Assembly (NCBI GenBank): GCA_001897525.1
Contig: MKTB01000005.1
Location: 120,329 to 184,328 of the forward strand
Direction: 5' to 3'
From: Bacteroidetes bacterium 43-16
GTDB lineage: Bacteria; Bacteroidota; Bacteroidia; Chitinophagales; Chitinophagaceae
DNA: 64,000 nt
Shown: piece after piece, positions 8,235 through 16,147 of the stretch
Layout of the letters: every line of letters begins with the position of its first letter
Position numbering within the stretch: position 1 is the stretch's first letter
Position numbers and translations under genes: made by a program
Notes under the pieces: generated by a model
Seen by the model: only the letters and a program-made list of their open reading frames with translations
Database searches by the model: none
What the model was told of the DNA's origin: nothing

Positions 8235-8316
8235 TCAAAGTAGCAGTTTTTCTTTTTCAGCATCTCGATTTTTACATCCGTAAACAAGAACAGAAATAAA
8301 TTTTAGTGATCAGACT

Positions 8317-8925
8317 ATGGAAATTGAATTAAGGAAAATTACCTACAACCCAAGGCTTGATGAAGATTCATTCGCTGCCAATATATTCATCAATGGACAA
8401 AAAGCTGCCATTGCCAACCGAAAAAACGGCAGGCTCCTTTATTACGCTGTAGACGATCGTGGTATAGACCTGGTTGAGCAAGCACAACAATACCTAAAAA
8501 AACAACCCCGTGAAAAAGGACTGATAGACGGAAAGGAGCCGATGATAAGCGATCTGCTTTCTGACAAGATCGAGCATCTTTTTGCTACATACCTTATGGC
8601 TATTGAACGTAAAAAATTCGACAAGAAGGTTGAATTGATGCAGAAGCGGAACATCGTTATCGGTGAACCGGGTAGATATATGAGAACAGTTCCAACAAAG
8701 ACACAGGTAAACCTACTGGTAACTGAAGGTTACAAAGACCTTATCCTAGATATCCTTACCAATAAAGTACTACCATCCATGTCCGGAAATGAAAAAATTC
8801 TCAATACAAATATACCGGTAATAATCCTGAAAGAGACAGGATTAAAGACGGAACAATATCTTATCACTGAAAATGGGCAGGGGGCAAAAAAAACGCAGAA
8901 AAAAAGCCAGGGAATCAAACCATAG
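8317..8925 (+). CDS. Mobile-element hypothetical protein, paralogue of the 9004 gene
   Basis: A 202-aa soluble protein. It starts MEIELRKITYNPRLDEDSFA and shares with the next gene the order: beta-rich N-terminus (FxANIFINGQKA), the (x)RGIDLVEQAQQYLKKQP helix, an RNIVIGEPG block, and a C-terminal block VLPSM...ILNTNIPVIIL-ETGL. The same block reads VIPKL...LLNTNIPESFLEQAGL in the neighbour. This is a family I associate with Bacteroidota plasmids and integrative elements, with no known function. The C-terminus is Lys/Gln-rich. Confidence 0.8.
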   Translation: MEIELRKITYNPRLDEDSFAANIFINGQKAAIANRKNGRLLYYAVDDRGIDLVEQAQQYLKKQPREKGLIDGKEPMISDLLSDKIEHLFATYLMAIERKKFDKKVELMQKRNIVIGEPGRYMRTVPTKTQVNLLVTEGYKDLILDILTNKVLPSMSGNEKILNTNIPVIILKETGLKTEQYLITENGQGAKKTQKKSQGIKP

Positions 8926-9003
8926 TTATTTATCTAATCAGTAATATAAATACCGGCTAAGGCTGCTAAGTGCCAAAATCAAGGTTTAATTAAAACGGAT
9001 ATT

Positions 9004-9630
9004 ATGAAAATAGAGTTAAAACAAATTGAATTCAGTGAAAGGATGAGCCAGGAGACGAACTGTTTTACCGCAAATCTTTATATAGATGGCAAGCTGGCAG
9101 GAGATGCATCCAACCAGGGACATGGCGGGCCTACTGATTATAGGAGTTATACCGATGAAGGTAGAGAACTTATAAGGAAGGCCGAAGAATACTGCAAAAC
9201 ACTTCCACCTGAGACGCACACAATGGGTGGAGAGACTTTTACACTTGACATGGACTTGGAAAATTACATTGACAACCTGCTTAACCAGTATCTCAGGGAA
9301 AAGGAACTACTGAGATTCAGGAAATCGATGGAGCGGGCAATGAAGAAAAGCCTTGTTATCGGTATACCGGACGAGTCCTATGCTACCATTACCTTCAAAG
9401 TACCGCTTGAAACTATTATGTCGTCTCCCAACAAACCGGAAGTAATGGTAAATATTATCAAAAAGCACGTTATCCCAAAACTCGTGGATGGAAATATCCT
9501 GCTTAATACCAATATCCCTGAATCATTTCTTGAGCAGGCCGGACTCAGCAAGGAGCACTATCAGCCTCATAAAAAAGTGGAAGTAAAAACTACAAAGGAA
9601 CAAGTCGCGAAAAAAGGAAAGGGCATATAA
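9004..9630 (+). CDS. Mobile-element hypothetical protein, paralogue of the 8317 gene
   Basis: A 208-aa protein, 78 bp after its paralogue. The N-terminus (NCFTANLYIDGKLAGDASNQ, then GHGGPTDYRSY) is closer to the usual form of the family than that of the upstream copy, which has lost the GHGG-TDY block. A central KSLVIGIPDESYATITFKVP follows, and then the LNTNIPESFLEQAGLS end. It is probably co-transcribed with the gene at 9649 (18 bp gap). Tandem duplication followed by divergence is the simplest explanation. Function unknown. Confidence 0.8.
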   Translation: MKIELKQIEFSERMSQETNCFTANLYIDGKLAGDASNQGHGGPTDYRSYTDEGRELIRKAEEYCKTLPPETHTMGGETFTLDMDLENYIDNLLNQYLREKELLRFRKSMERAMKKSLVIGIPDESYATITFKVPLETIMSSPNKPEVMVNIIKKHVIPKLVDGNILLNTNIPESFLEQAGLSKEHYQPHKKVEVKTTKEQVAKKGKGI

Positions 9631-9648
9631 TTAAAATCGATTGTTGAT

Positions 9649-11256
9649 ATGGCAGAGCAAGATAATTTAGCAGACTTAATTATTTATTTAAAATCATTAG
9701 GTTTTGAAGGCAGCATCCTGGAGGCAACTTTGAGAAAGGAGTATGAACGATTCGATGCTTTCATGTACATAGACCACTATATAGCTTTTGGAAACGATCT
9801 CTTGCGATATGAATTACACTTAGTTTACGACCGGCAGTTTAATGCTTACCGGCTGGACCAATATGAGGTCTTCTACCGGAAGCAGGTGAATATTGAACAT
9901 AAAATTATCAATGGCATTGATACACAAGAGCTGGAAAGGCTAATGGCTGAAGTAGATTGGCACTACTATTTCTTCCAGGAGATGAATGACCTTCCGACGG
10001 AAGAGGATCTCTCTGGTATCTTTGAAAAAATGGAGGCGTTATCAGATGAAAATAACCCTAACTCTGAAGGACTGAAAATTAAGAGTAGGCTGATCTATAA
10101 ATACTGGCCTTCAGGAAACTGGAATGACGAAGCGAATGAGCTGCAGGATATCTACGAAACGAGTAAGGTTTTCAAAGCCGAACATTTGGGTATTGCCAAT
10201 GCAACACTTGCCTATCATATAACAAGCGGTAACTTCGGCAATCTTCACGAATTGATCAGCAGAACAGGTATTGAGGCATACCCTGGGTTTGATCTAAAGG
10301 GACTATTAGCTGTTTACCTATCTAAGAATTCCGAGCGCTTTGATCTTTCCTTCTCATGCCAACAAGAAGATGGAATTATTGATTTTCATATCCCTGTCTG
10401 TAAACAGGAAGGCAGATATGAAGCAGAATATATGGAGCTTACCTTTACACGTTTCCCGGAAATCAAGCATGGCGTTTTTAGTGGTATTGATACCGCTAAC
10501 CTGAAAGAACAGATGAAACTGATTGATTGGGAACATGGTGATCTATACTACCTCGATGAAAACGAAGATGTGATATTATATCCTTATGTTCAAACCATAA
10601 AAGATAGTATTGATCGCTTGAATGCTGACACTCAAACACAGCATATCGGGGAATATTTGCAGATCAAGTACTGGGGAGAATCGGTAATGGAGATGTATGT
10701 TAATGAGGAGACCTGGCAGATGAAAGACTGGGAAAAGACCCGACAACGATTTACTTTGGATGAAGATACCAGGACTATCGGCAACCTGATGCAGGGCCGA
10801 CCAGTCCATAGCAGTATGTTGTCCATTTCGGATGCCCCTGATGAAAGATGGTGCGTGATTGATGCAACTTCTGTGGCAGACAATGGTCTTAATCCGATAA
10901 AATATATTGAGGGAATAAGCAGGGGACAGATAGAAACAATGGTCAGTATGCTATCTGTCGATGGTACTGTTTGGACCGGCGATATTGTACGATCTATTCA
11001 GCAGGGAGAGAAAGTTCCAGTAGATATAAATGGTATCAATGGAGCAGAACAGGTCATTGTGTCGGTGCCTGCAAATCCCGCAGAGCAAAGGCTGGAAGTA
11101 ACCACACCCGAGGGACGTTCCATACCTTTCAATTTCAAGATGGATCCTGACTGGTGTGCCGATCAAATAAGCACTCGTTTGGAACAACAGGAAGGTAAAA
11201 AGGATTTGCGGACCAAGAAAAATCAGAGAGGGAAAACCAGAAGGAAGGGCATGTAG
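9649..11256 (+). CDS. Large mobile-element protein of unknown function, paralogue of 11288
   Basis: A 535-aa soluble protein built of repeated modules. An N-terminal module has a LADLIIYLKSLGF helix, a beta-rich YELHLVYDRQFNAYRLDQYEV segment and an LERLMAEVDWHYY end. A second copy of that module lies around residues 210-300 (beta segment, then LKEQMKLIDWEHGDLYY). The C-terminal half has TIGNLMQGRPVH, a bulge-rich beta domain, and VTTPEGRSIPFNFKMDPDWC. The GRPV block resembles proteins of Bacteroidota conjugative elements that carry a GRAVxK motif. The tail is Lys/Arg-rich, so nucleic-acid contact is possible. Function unknown. Confidence 0.8.
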   Translation: MAEQDNLADLIIYLKSLGFEGSILEATLRKEYERFDAFMYIDHYIAFGNDLLRYELHLVYDRQFNAYRLDQYEVFYRKQVNIEHKIINGIDTQELERLMAEVDWHYYFFQEMNDLPTEEDLSGIFEKMEALSDENNPNSEGLKIKSRLIYKYWPSGNWNDEANELQDIYETSKVFKAEHLGIANATLAYHITSGNFGNLHELISRTGIEAYPGFDLKGLLAVYLSKNSERFDLSFSCQQEDGIIDFHIPVCKQEGRYEAEYMELTFTRFPEIKHGVFSGIDTANLKEQMKLIDWEHGDLYYLDENEDVILYPYVQTIKDSIDRLNADTQTQHIGEYLQIKYWGESVMEMYVNEETWQMKDWEKTRQRFTLDEDTRTIGNLMQGRPVHSSMLSISDAPDERWCVIDATSVADNGLNPIKYIEGISRGQIETMVSMLSVDGTVWTGDIVRSIQQGEKVPVDINGINGAEQVIVSVPANPAEQRLEVTTPEGRSIPFNFKMDPDWCADQISTRLEQQEGKKDLRTKKNQRGKTRRKGM

Positions 11257-11287
11257 CTCGCAGGATATGAACTATAAATAGAGTGAG

Positions 11288-12877
11288 ATGGATAAGGAAT
11301 ATTTGAATGAACTATTGAATGATCTGGACCGACGGGGTTTTTCAGACGAATTGCTTGCTGAAGAGATAAACACGTTTTCAGCCTATCATTTACCGCTGTT
11401 TTCGCTAAAAAGAGAAAGGAAAATTGATGGAGAGCAAATGGAATACCGACTGGTATTTCACTGGAATGATCCGGACATGAAATACGAACTGAGGGCAATT
11501 GAAGTATTGCACCGTATGCGCGTAAAAATTGAACCAGGCACTTATCTGGGCATAGATATTATTAGTTTGGATAAAAAAATGGCTCTGGTCGATTGGGAGC
11601 AATTCTGGAAGTCAAACAGCCAAGATCAAAAAATGTCAGGATTTTCTCATCATGCTGATAGCATTATGAGATCACTCTCTGAGCTATTACGTGAAGGTAG
11701 TTCAGAGGTTCAGGATATTGCGGAGGACTTAATGTATAAATATTTCCCCTCAGAAATCTTCTCAATTTTCTCACCGAAGCCTGAAAGGCACAAGCAGATC
11801 TATGAGCATAATTTTACCTACAGATTGGAACATTATCCGCAAATATCAGCAGAGCTTGCTTATCTGTTTATTACAGAAAGAACAGATAGCCTGGCATCAC
11901 AATTGGAAGAATTTATGCCGGAACAGGTTTCAGACTCAGAAATAAGGAATGAAATTTACAACAAATTAAAAAATAATCCGGATGAGGCGCTGTTGAATTT
12001 TGAATGGGTAACACAGGACGGTACGGTGGTTGAAATGAATGTGCCTGTTGATAAGAAAGATAACTGGCTTCATGCAATACAATATCAGCTTATTGTCAGC
12101 CAATTGCCAGAGCTCCCCAAAGGAGTATTGAATAGTGTAGACGCTGAGCTTCTCGCGAAAAGAATGGCGCTAATCGACTGGAAAAACGATGAAGATCTTG
12201 TTTTCGCTAATAGCAAAGGCGATATAGCTTACACCCGTGAAGCAGAGCTGATACAGGAGGAGCTTTTCAGGATGGCGTGGGATCCGGACGGAAAGAAGGC
12301 TGCAGATCTGCTTATGCTGAGGTACTTTCATACGGTACCGTTTTTCGAAGATCAAATCTCAGCAGAAGCTTATGGGCTATTAGAAAACCTGCAAAAAAGG
12401 GTAGTTTATCTTACTAGCGAAACTTCAGTGGATGAGGCACTCAACATGATAAAAGGAAGGCCAGTGCTAATAAAAGGAATACCGGATCATATAGATGAAA
12501 ACTGGTTGAGTCTGAAATTTTCTGAGCCGGACAAAGCGGGTGAATTAACTCCACTTAAAGGGATCACACCAAAAGAATTGGAAAAAATGATAGCTATTAT
12601 ACCCGTGGAAAACAATAATATTCCAGGAATTGTCGAAGGCTTGATGGCTGGAGAGCGCATTGAAACCACATCAAAATCAGGAGTGCCAATTACAATAATG
12701 ATGACTGCGAATGCAGATAGAGTGATGATCTGTGACCCGAATGGAATGGAAATCCCATTCAATTTTGACCTTGATCCGGACTGGAGACCTGAGCTGGGTA
12801 CCGCCATTAAAGACAGACAATCGAAAGATAAGAAGCAGGCGATAAAACAAGTCAAAGGCAAATCCCCTAAAAGATAG
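11288..12877 (+). CDS. Large mobile-element protein of unknown function, paralogue of 9649
   Basis: A 529-aa protein with the same module order as its upstream neighbour. It has LNELLNDLDRRGF, a YRLVFHWNDPDMKYELRAIE beta segment ending in KKMALVDWEQFW, a second such module ending in AKRMALIDWKNDED, then MIKGRPVLIKG and MEIPFNFDLDPDWRPE. The tail is Lys-rich (KDKKQAIKQVKGKSPKR). The gap to the upstream gene is 31 bp, so the two are probably one operon. Together with the 8317/9004 pair, this makes two successive tandem duplications. Confidence 0.8.
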   Translation: MDKEYLNELLNDLDRRGFSDELLAEEINTFSAYHLPLFSLKRERKIDGEQMEYRLVFHWNDPDMKYELRAIEVLHRMRVKIEPGTYLGIDIISLDKKMALVDWEQFWKSNSQDQKMSGFSHHADSIMRSLSELLREGSSEVQDIAEDLMYKYFPSEIFSIFSPKPERHKQIYEHNFTYRLEHYPQISAELAYLFITERTDSLASQLEEFMPEQVSDSEIRNEIYNKLKNNPDEALLNFEWVTQDGTVVEMNVPVDKKDNWLHAIQYQLIVSQLPELPKGVLNSVDAELLAKRMALIDWKNDEDLVFANSKGDIAYTREAELIQEELFRMAWDPDGKKAADLLMLRYFHTVPFFEDQISAEAYGLLENLQKRVVYLTSETSVDEALNMIKGRPVLIKGIPDHIDENWLSLKFSEPDKAGELTPLKGITPKELEKMIAIIPVENNNIPGIVEGLMAGERIETTSKSGVPITIMMTANADRVMICDPNGMEIPFNFDLDPDWRPELGTAIKDRQSKDKKQAIKQVKGKSPKR

Positions 12878-12912
12878 GAAATAAAGGAGCAAATTCTGTT
12901 TCTGAATGAAAA

Positions 12913-12930
12913 GAAGCCTTTCGGGGCTTC
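12913..12930. terminator. Hairpin after the 8.3-12.9 kb operon
   Basis: GAAGCC and GGCTTC arms enclose a six-base loop (TTTCGG), 36 bp after the last stop codon. There is no T-run, so it could stabilise the transcript end rather than terminate by itself. Confidence 0.35.
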
Positions 12931-13098
12931 CGCATCCTAAGCGCAAATCCAAATTTATTTATGTTTAAATTCAAAAAAGTATGCAATCAATTCAAAGAAA
13001 AAAACAAAAGAAGAGCCATCCGGTGAGAGCGTCTTGCTTTAACCGGGCCAATAACAGAAGGGTTTTTTTCAGGTTCCAGGGTTTATAGGTCAGAAGGT

Positions 13099-14094
13099 TT
13101 ATGAAGCGTATTTATGCAGTTCAATGTACTCCGTCTTGCGCAGGGCTACTGCAAATACACGAGCAAGCACTTTGTTACGAATGATGTTCAGCGTACTCAT
13201 CTTGCTTTTACCCTCATCGAGCCTACGGTTATAGTAGGCCTTCATTTCATTATCGGTGAAAGCTGCATGCATCGCCGAAATATGCAGTAACTTTTTGATT
13301 TGGTGGTTGGCAAGCGGGCTAACTTTATTTCTTCCCTGTATGCTGGTACCAGAGCGATAATCAAAAGGAGCTATCCCTGCATAGCATGCAAATTTTCTCC
13401 AGCTTTCAAAGCGGGTGAAGTTGTAAGTATAAACGATCAGGTAAGAAGCGACCACTAGTCCAACGCCCTTGATCCTGGTTATAAGGGCAAAAGTCTGCTT
13501 CAGTTCATCATTGGAAGCAATGATAGCTTTAATGCCCTGTTCCAGGCTTTTAATCTCTGCAGAAGTCGCAGCGATCATTTTATCAAAGGATGCGAGGAGA
13601 TCGACCTGCTCATATTCTGCTATACTTTGCAGGCTCTCTTTCCTGGTGGCAATATACCCGGCCCTAGTTCTGGCCAGGCGGTCCCTTAGAGAAAGTAAAG
13701 ATTGCAGCTTAACGATTTCTTTAGGGGGAAGCTGTGTTCTGGGGATGGATTCCCGATAAAGGTAAGCGTACTCAGCAATACGCTTTGCATCTACCTGGTC
13801 ATTCTTTCCACGGGTAATCCCAAGAGATCTCTTTATTCGTAAAGGGGAGATCATCGCAAACGGAGTGTCGATCTTGTCGAGGTAAACAGCTAGTGGGAGC
13901 GAATAATATCCGGTATGCTCGAAACAGACGAGGCAATGTGCCAGATCCTCACCGATATACTTTTGTAGCCAGGAAACAAGGGATTTGAAGCCTTGTTGGT
14001 CATTTTTAAACTGTCTGTGCAAAGATTTTTCCCGGAGGAAAACGTCAAAAGTGTCCTTGGAAATGTCTATTCCAATAAAATGATTGTACTGCAT
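13099..14094 (-). CDS. IS110-family transposase (DEDD recombinase)
   Basis: A 331-aa transposase. The RuvC-like catalytic residues are Asp10 (FIGIDISKDTFDV), Glu59 (CFEHTGYY), Asp99 and Asp102 (KNDQVDAKRIAEYA). The C-terminal Transposase_20 domain has RIKGVGLVVASYLIVYT, then FACYAGIAPFDYRSGTSIQG with the conserved serine region. The length is typical for the family and no frameshift was seen, so the element is likely intact. Family members recombine DNA under guidance of a bridge RNA made from the element end. Confidence 0.95.
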   Translation of the reverse strand: MQYNHFIGIDISKDTFDVFLREKSLHRQFKNDQQGFKSLVSWLQKYIGEDLAHCLVCFEHTGYYSLPLAVYLDKIDTPFAMISPLRIKRSLGITRGKNDQVDAKRIAEYAYLYRESIPRTQLPPKEIVKLQSLLSLRDRLARTRAGYIATRKESLQSIAEYEQVDLLASFDKMIAATSAEIKSLEQGIKAIIASNDELKQTFALITRIKGVGLVVASYLIVYTYNFTRFESWRKFACYAGIAPFDYRSGTSIQGRNKVSPLANHQIKKLLHISAMHAAFTDNEMKAYYNRRLDEGKSKMSTLNIIRNKVLARVFAVALRKTEYIELHKYAS

Positions 14095-14275
14095 TCTGTT
14101 GGTTTTAAATGATTAAACAATTTGCTGCACGCGACTAAAGCGGTTAATAGACCCGAAGTCTAACATCCTAAATGGTCCCTGGCAACGTAAAGAGCAATAA
14201 CCGGGACTAATGCGGACGACAGGCCTGAAAACCTAGCAAGATGTAATGTTCACCCGGAGATTGCTTTAAGAAAAA
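14095..14275 (-). ncRNA. Probable IS110 bridge RNA region
   Basis: The non-coding end upstream of the transposase start is about 180 bp, the place where IS110-group bridge RNAs are encoded. It has several local inverted repeats on the minus strand, for example AGACTTCGGGTCT (complement of 14149-14161), and a GC content higher than nearby intergenic DNA. Loop guide sequences were not resolved, and the exact ends are unknown. Confidence 0.5.
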
Positions 14276-14412
14276 GATTAAAATTGCAGCATAAAATATG
14301 ATTTTAATATAGGTTAATTAAAATTAGAAAATTTTACAATATGTCTAAAGGATACGTTACTGCAAAGTAACCGCAAGATGTAGGTTTGTCCGACACGGCC
14401 AAACCCATCTTG

Positions 14413-14462
14413 CCTCCGCATTCGGAGAGCGGAGGGGAAAAATCCTCCGAAGTCGGATTTTT
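14413..14462. other. Two tandem perfect inverted repeats, candidate oriT
   Basis: The first is CCTCCGC (413-419 of this kilobase) and GCGGAGG (429-435). The second is AAAAATCC (438-445) and GGATTTTT (455-462). Both have 9-bp loops. They lie directly upstream of mbpA and the relaxase gene, where transfer origins of Bacteroides-type mobilisable elements are often found. Regulation of the mobilisation operon is the main alternative. Confidence 0.4.
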
Positions 14463-14478
14463 TAAGAACAATCAGAAT

Positions 14479-14877
14479 ATGGGAAGGCAGGATAAGAAGC
14501 GGGAACTGGAGCATAGGATCACTTTCAGGCTTGGTCAGAAAGAGCTGGAAAGGCTCGATGCTATGCTGGCCCGAAGCAACTGTCAGAGCCAGAGCGAGCT
14601 GATCAGGAAGATGCTTTTTAAAGGGGAAATTACCGTTATGACCCACGACAGATCCCTGGATATAATCATGGAAATACTGTCCGGTATCCGCACGGAGCTT
14701 CATGCCATCGGCATCAATATTAACCAGGTCACCCGTCGCTTTCACCAGGAAAAACAACCTGAAGCACGGCTGCTGAAGGCATTGAAAATACAGGAATTGA
14801 ATAAGGAAACGGGTGAAAAAGTCGATGAGGTTTTGGCGCTCATTGGTAAACTTTCAGGGAAATGGTTGCAAGAATAG
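14479..14877 (+). CDS. MbpA/MobC-like relaxosome accessory protein
   Basis: A 132-aa DNA-binding protein. The N-terminus EHRITFRLGQKELERLDAML continues into an SQSELIRKMLF helix, which is a ribbon-helix-helix pattern. It then has a C-terminal block with LSGIRTELHAIGININQVTR, the region by which MobC/MbpA proteins are recognised. It binds the transfer origin and helps the relaxase nick. I chose the ATG at 14479; a TTG at 14386 would place the two inverted repeats inside the coding region. Its end overlaps the relaxase gene by 16 bp, which suggests translational coupling. Confidence 0.85.
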   Translation: MGRQDKKRELEHRITFRLGQKELERLDAMLARSNCQSQSELIRKMLFKGEITVMTHDRSLDIIMEILSGIRTELHAIGININQVTRRFHQEKQPEARLLKALKIQELNKETGEKVDEVLALIGKLSGKWLQE

Positions 14878-16118
14878 TGAGCGGAAAAAGTATAAGGGGC
14901 ATCCTGAATTATAATGAGAATAAGGTAGCCAGTGCCGAGGCATCGCTGCTGCTGGCAGCAGGTTTTCCGAGGCATCAGGACCAGCTTTCGTTCAAGAGCA
15001 AGTTGGAAAGATTTGAAGCACTTACGGCAATGAATGAACGTACAAAGACCAATGCGCTGCATGTGACACTCAACTTCTCCAACCAGGATAAGCTTAATGA
15101 TGAGCTGCTCCAGCTTATTGCTATGGATTATATGACCGGTATTGGCTTTGGCAACCAGCCTTATCTTGTCTACCGTCATTATGATGCGGCCCATCCACAT
15201 ATTCATATCGCAACAGTGAATATAAACAGCGAGGGACAACGGATTGAGACCCATAACATAGGCAAGAACCAGAGTGAAAAGATCCGCAAGGAAATAGAAA
15301 ACACCTACGGCCTGGTAAAAGCGGAGGAGCAGAAAAAAGAAGGACAGTATATGCTTCGTCCTGTCAGATTAGAACAGGTAATATATGGCAAACGGGAGAC
15401 CAAATCGGCCATCTCGGCTATAGTCAGAGAGGTGGTGGATTCCTACAAATTTACCTCACTGCCCGAACTTAATGCGATACTCCGGCAATTCAATGTTATT
15501 GCCTGGCCCGGTGCAGAAGGCACAATGATGCGGGAGAAAGGTGGCCTGGTTTATTGTATCCTTGACCAACAGGGAGCACCTATAGGCATACCCATAAAAG
15601 CGAGTTCGATCTATTCTTCACCAACATTAAAGAACCTGGAAAAGCGGTTTCTGGCAGGAAAAGAAGAACGCAAACCCTATGGGCTCCGTATAAAACATTT
15701 GCTGGACAAGACCCTCATCAGCTCTAAAAGTATCGGGGAACTGTCCGATCGTTTAATAAATCAGGGGCTTCGCATACTGCTTCGGGAAAATGAAACGGGG
15801 GAGATCTATGGTGTCACTTTTATTGACAATGGCACCAGGTGCATTTTTAATGGCAGCGATTTAGGTAAACAATATGCTGCCAAAGCATTTATGGAACGAT
15901 ACGGCAGGTTTCTGGTTTCCGAAGATGAAACGGGTATGGGGCAAAATGAAATTTTTCAGAAAGCGGCTTCTGATGAGCAGCAAGATGCCACCCATTTACC
16001 TGCTGCTTCCTTGCAGGTAATCGAAAGAATAAAGGCAATTGCCAGAATAGAGGATAATGAAATTCCGGATGCTGATCCTTACAGGAAAAAAAAGCAAAGA
16101 AAAATTCAACCGGATTAG
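14862..16118 (+). CDS. Relaxase (MbpB/MobB-type mobilisation nuclease)
   Basis: A 418-aa relaxase. The N-terminal MVARIVSGKSIRGILNYNEN is typical of Bacteroidota mobilisation nucleases. The metal-binding triad is His111-His113-His115 in YDAAHPHIHIATVN, and catalytic tyrosine candidates lie near Tyr17 (ILNYNENKV). The second half (beyond about residue 190) is less conserved and probably positions the coupling protein. It cuts the transfer origin and leads the strand to the recipient. No full type IV secretion gene set is in the window, so the element would be mobilised by a helper. Confidence 0.92.
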   Translation: MVARIVSGKSIRGILNYNENKVASAEASLLLAAGFPRHQDQLSFKSKLERFEALTAMNERTKTNALHVTLNFSNQDKLNDELLQLIAMDYMTGIGFGNQPYLVYRHYDAAHPHIHIATVNINSEGQRIETHNIGKNQSEKIRKEIENTYGLVKAEEQKKEGQYMLRPVRLEQVIYGKRETKSAISAIVREVVDSYKFTSLPELNAILRQFNVIAWPGAEGTMMREKGGLVYCILDQQGAPIGIPIKASSIYSSPTLKNLEKRFLAGKEERKPYGLRIKHLLDKTLISSKSIGELSDRLINQGLRILLRENETGEIYGVTFIDNGTRCIFNGSDLGKQYAAKAFMERYGRFLVSEDETGMGQNEIFQKAASDEQQDATHLPAASLQVIERIKAIARIEDNEIPDADPYRKKKQRKIQPD

Positions 16119-16147
16119 TTAGCGGATTAATATTAAAGCAGTGGAAA

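Larger units (their letters stand above)
13060..14290 (-). mobile_element. IS110-family insertion sequence (boundaries approximate)
   Basis: A single DEDD transposase gene is preceded by about 180-200 bp of structured non-coding DNA and lacks terminal inverted repeats, as is normal for IS110. It separates the 8.3-12.9 kb operon from the mobilisation genes. The exact ends cannot be fixed without a second copy or an empty site. Confidence 0.7.

Noticed and set aside
14386..14478. TTG start that lengthens the MbpA-like protein by 31 residues
   Set aside because: It would translate through two perfect inverted repeats, and the known family begins close to the ATG at 14479.
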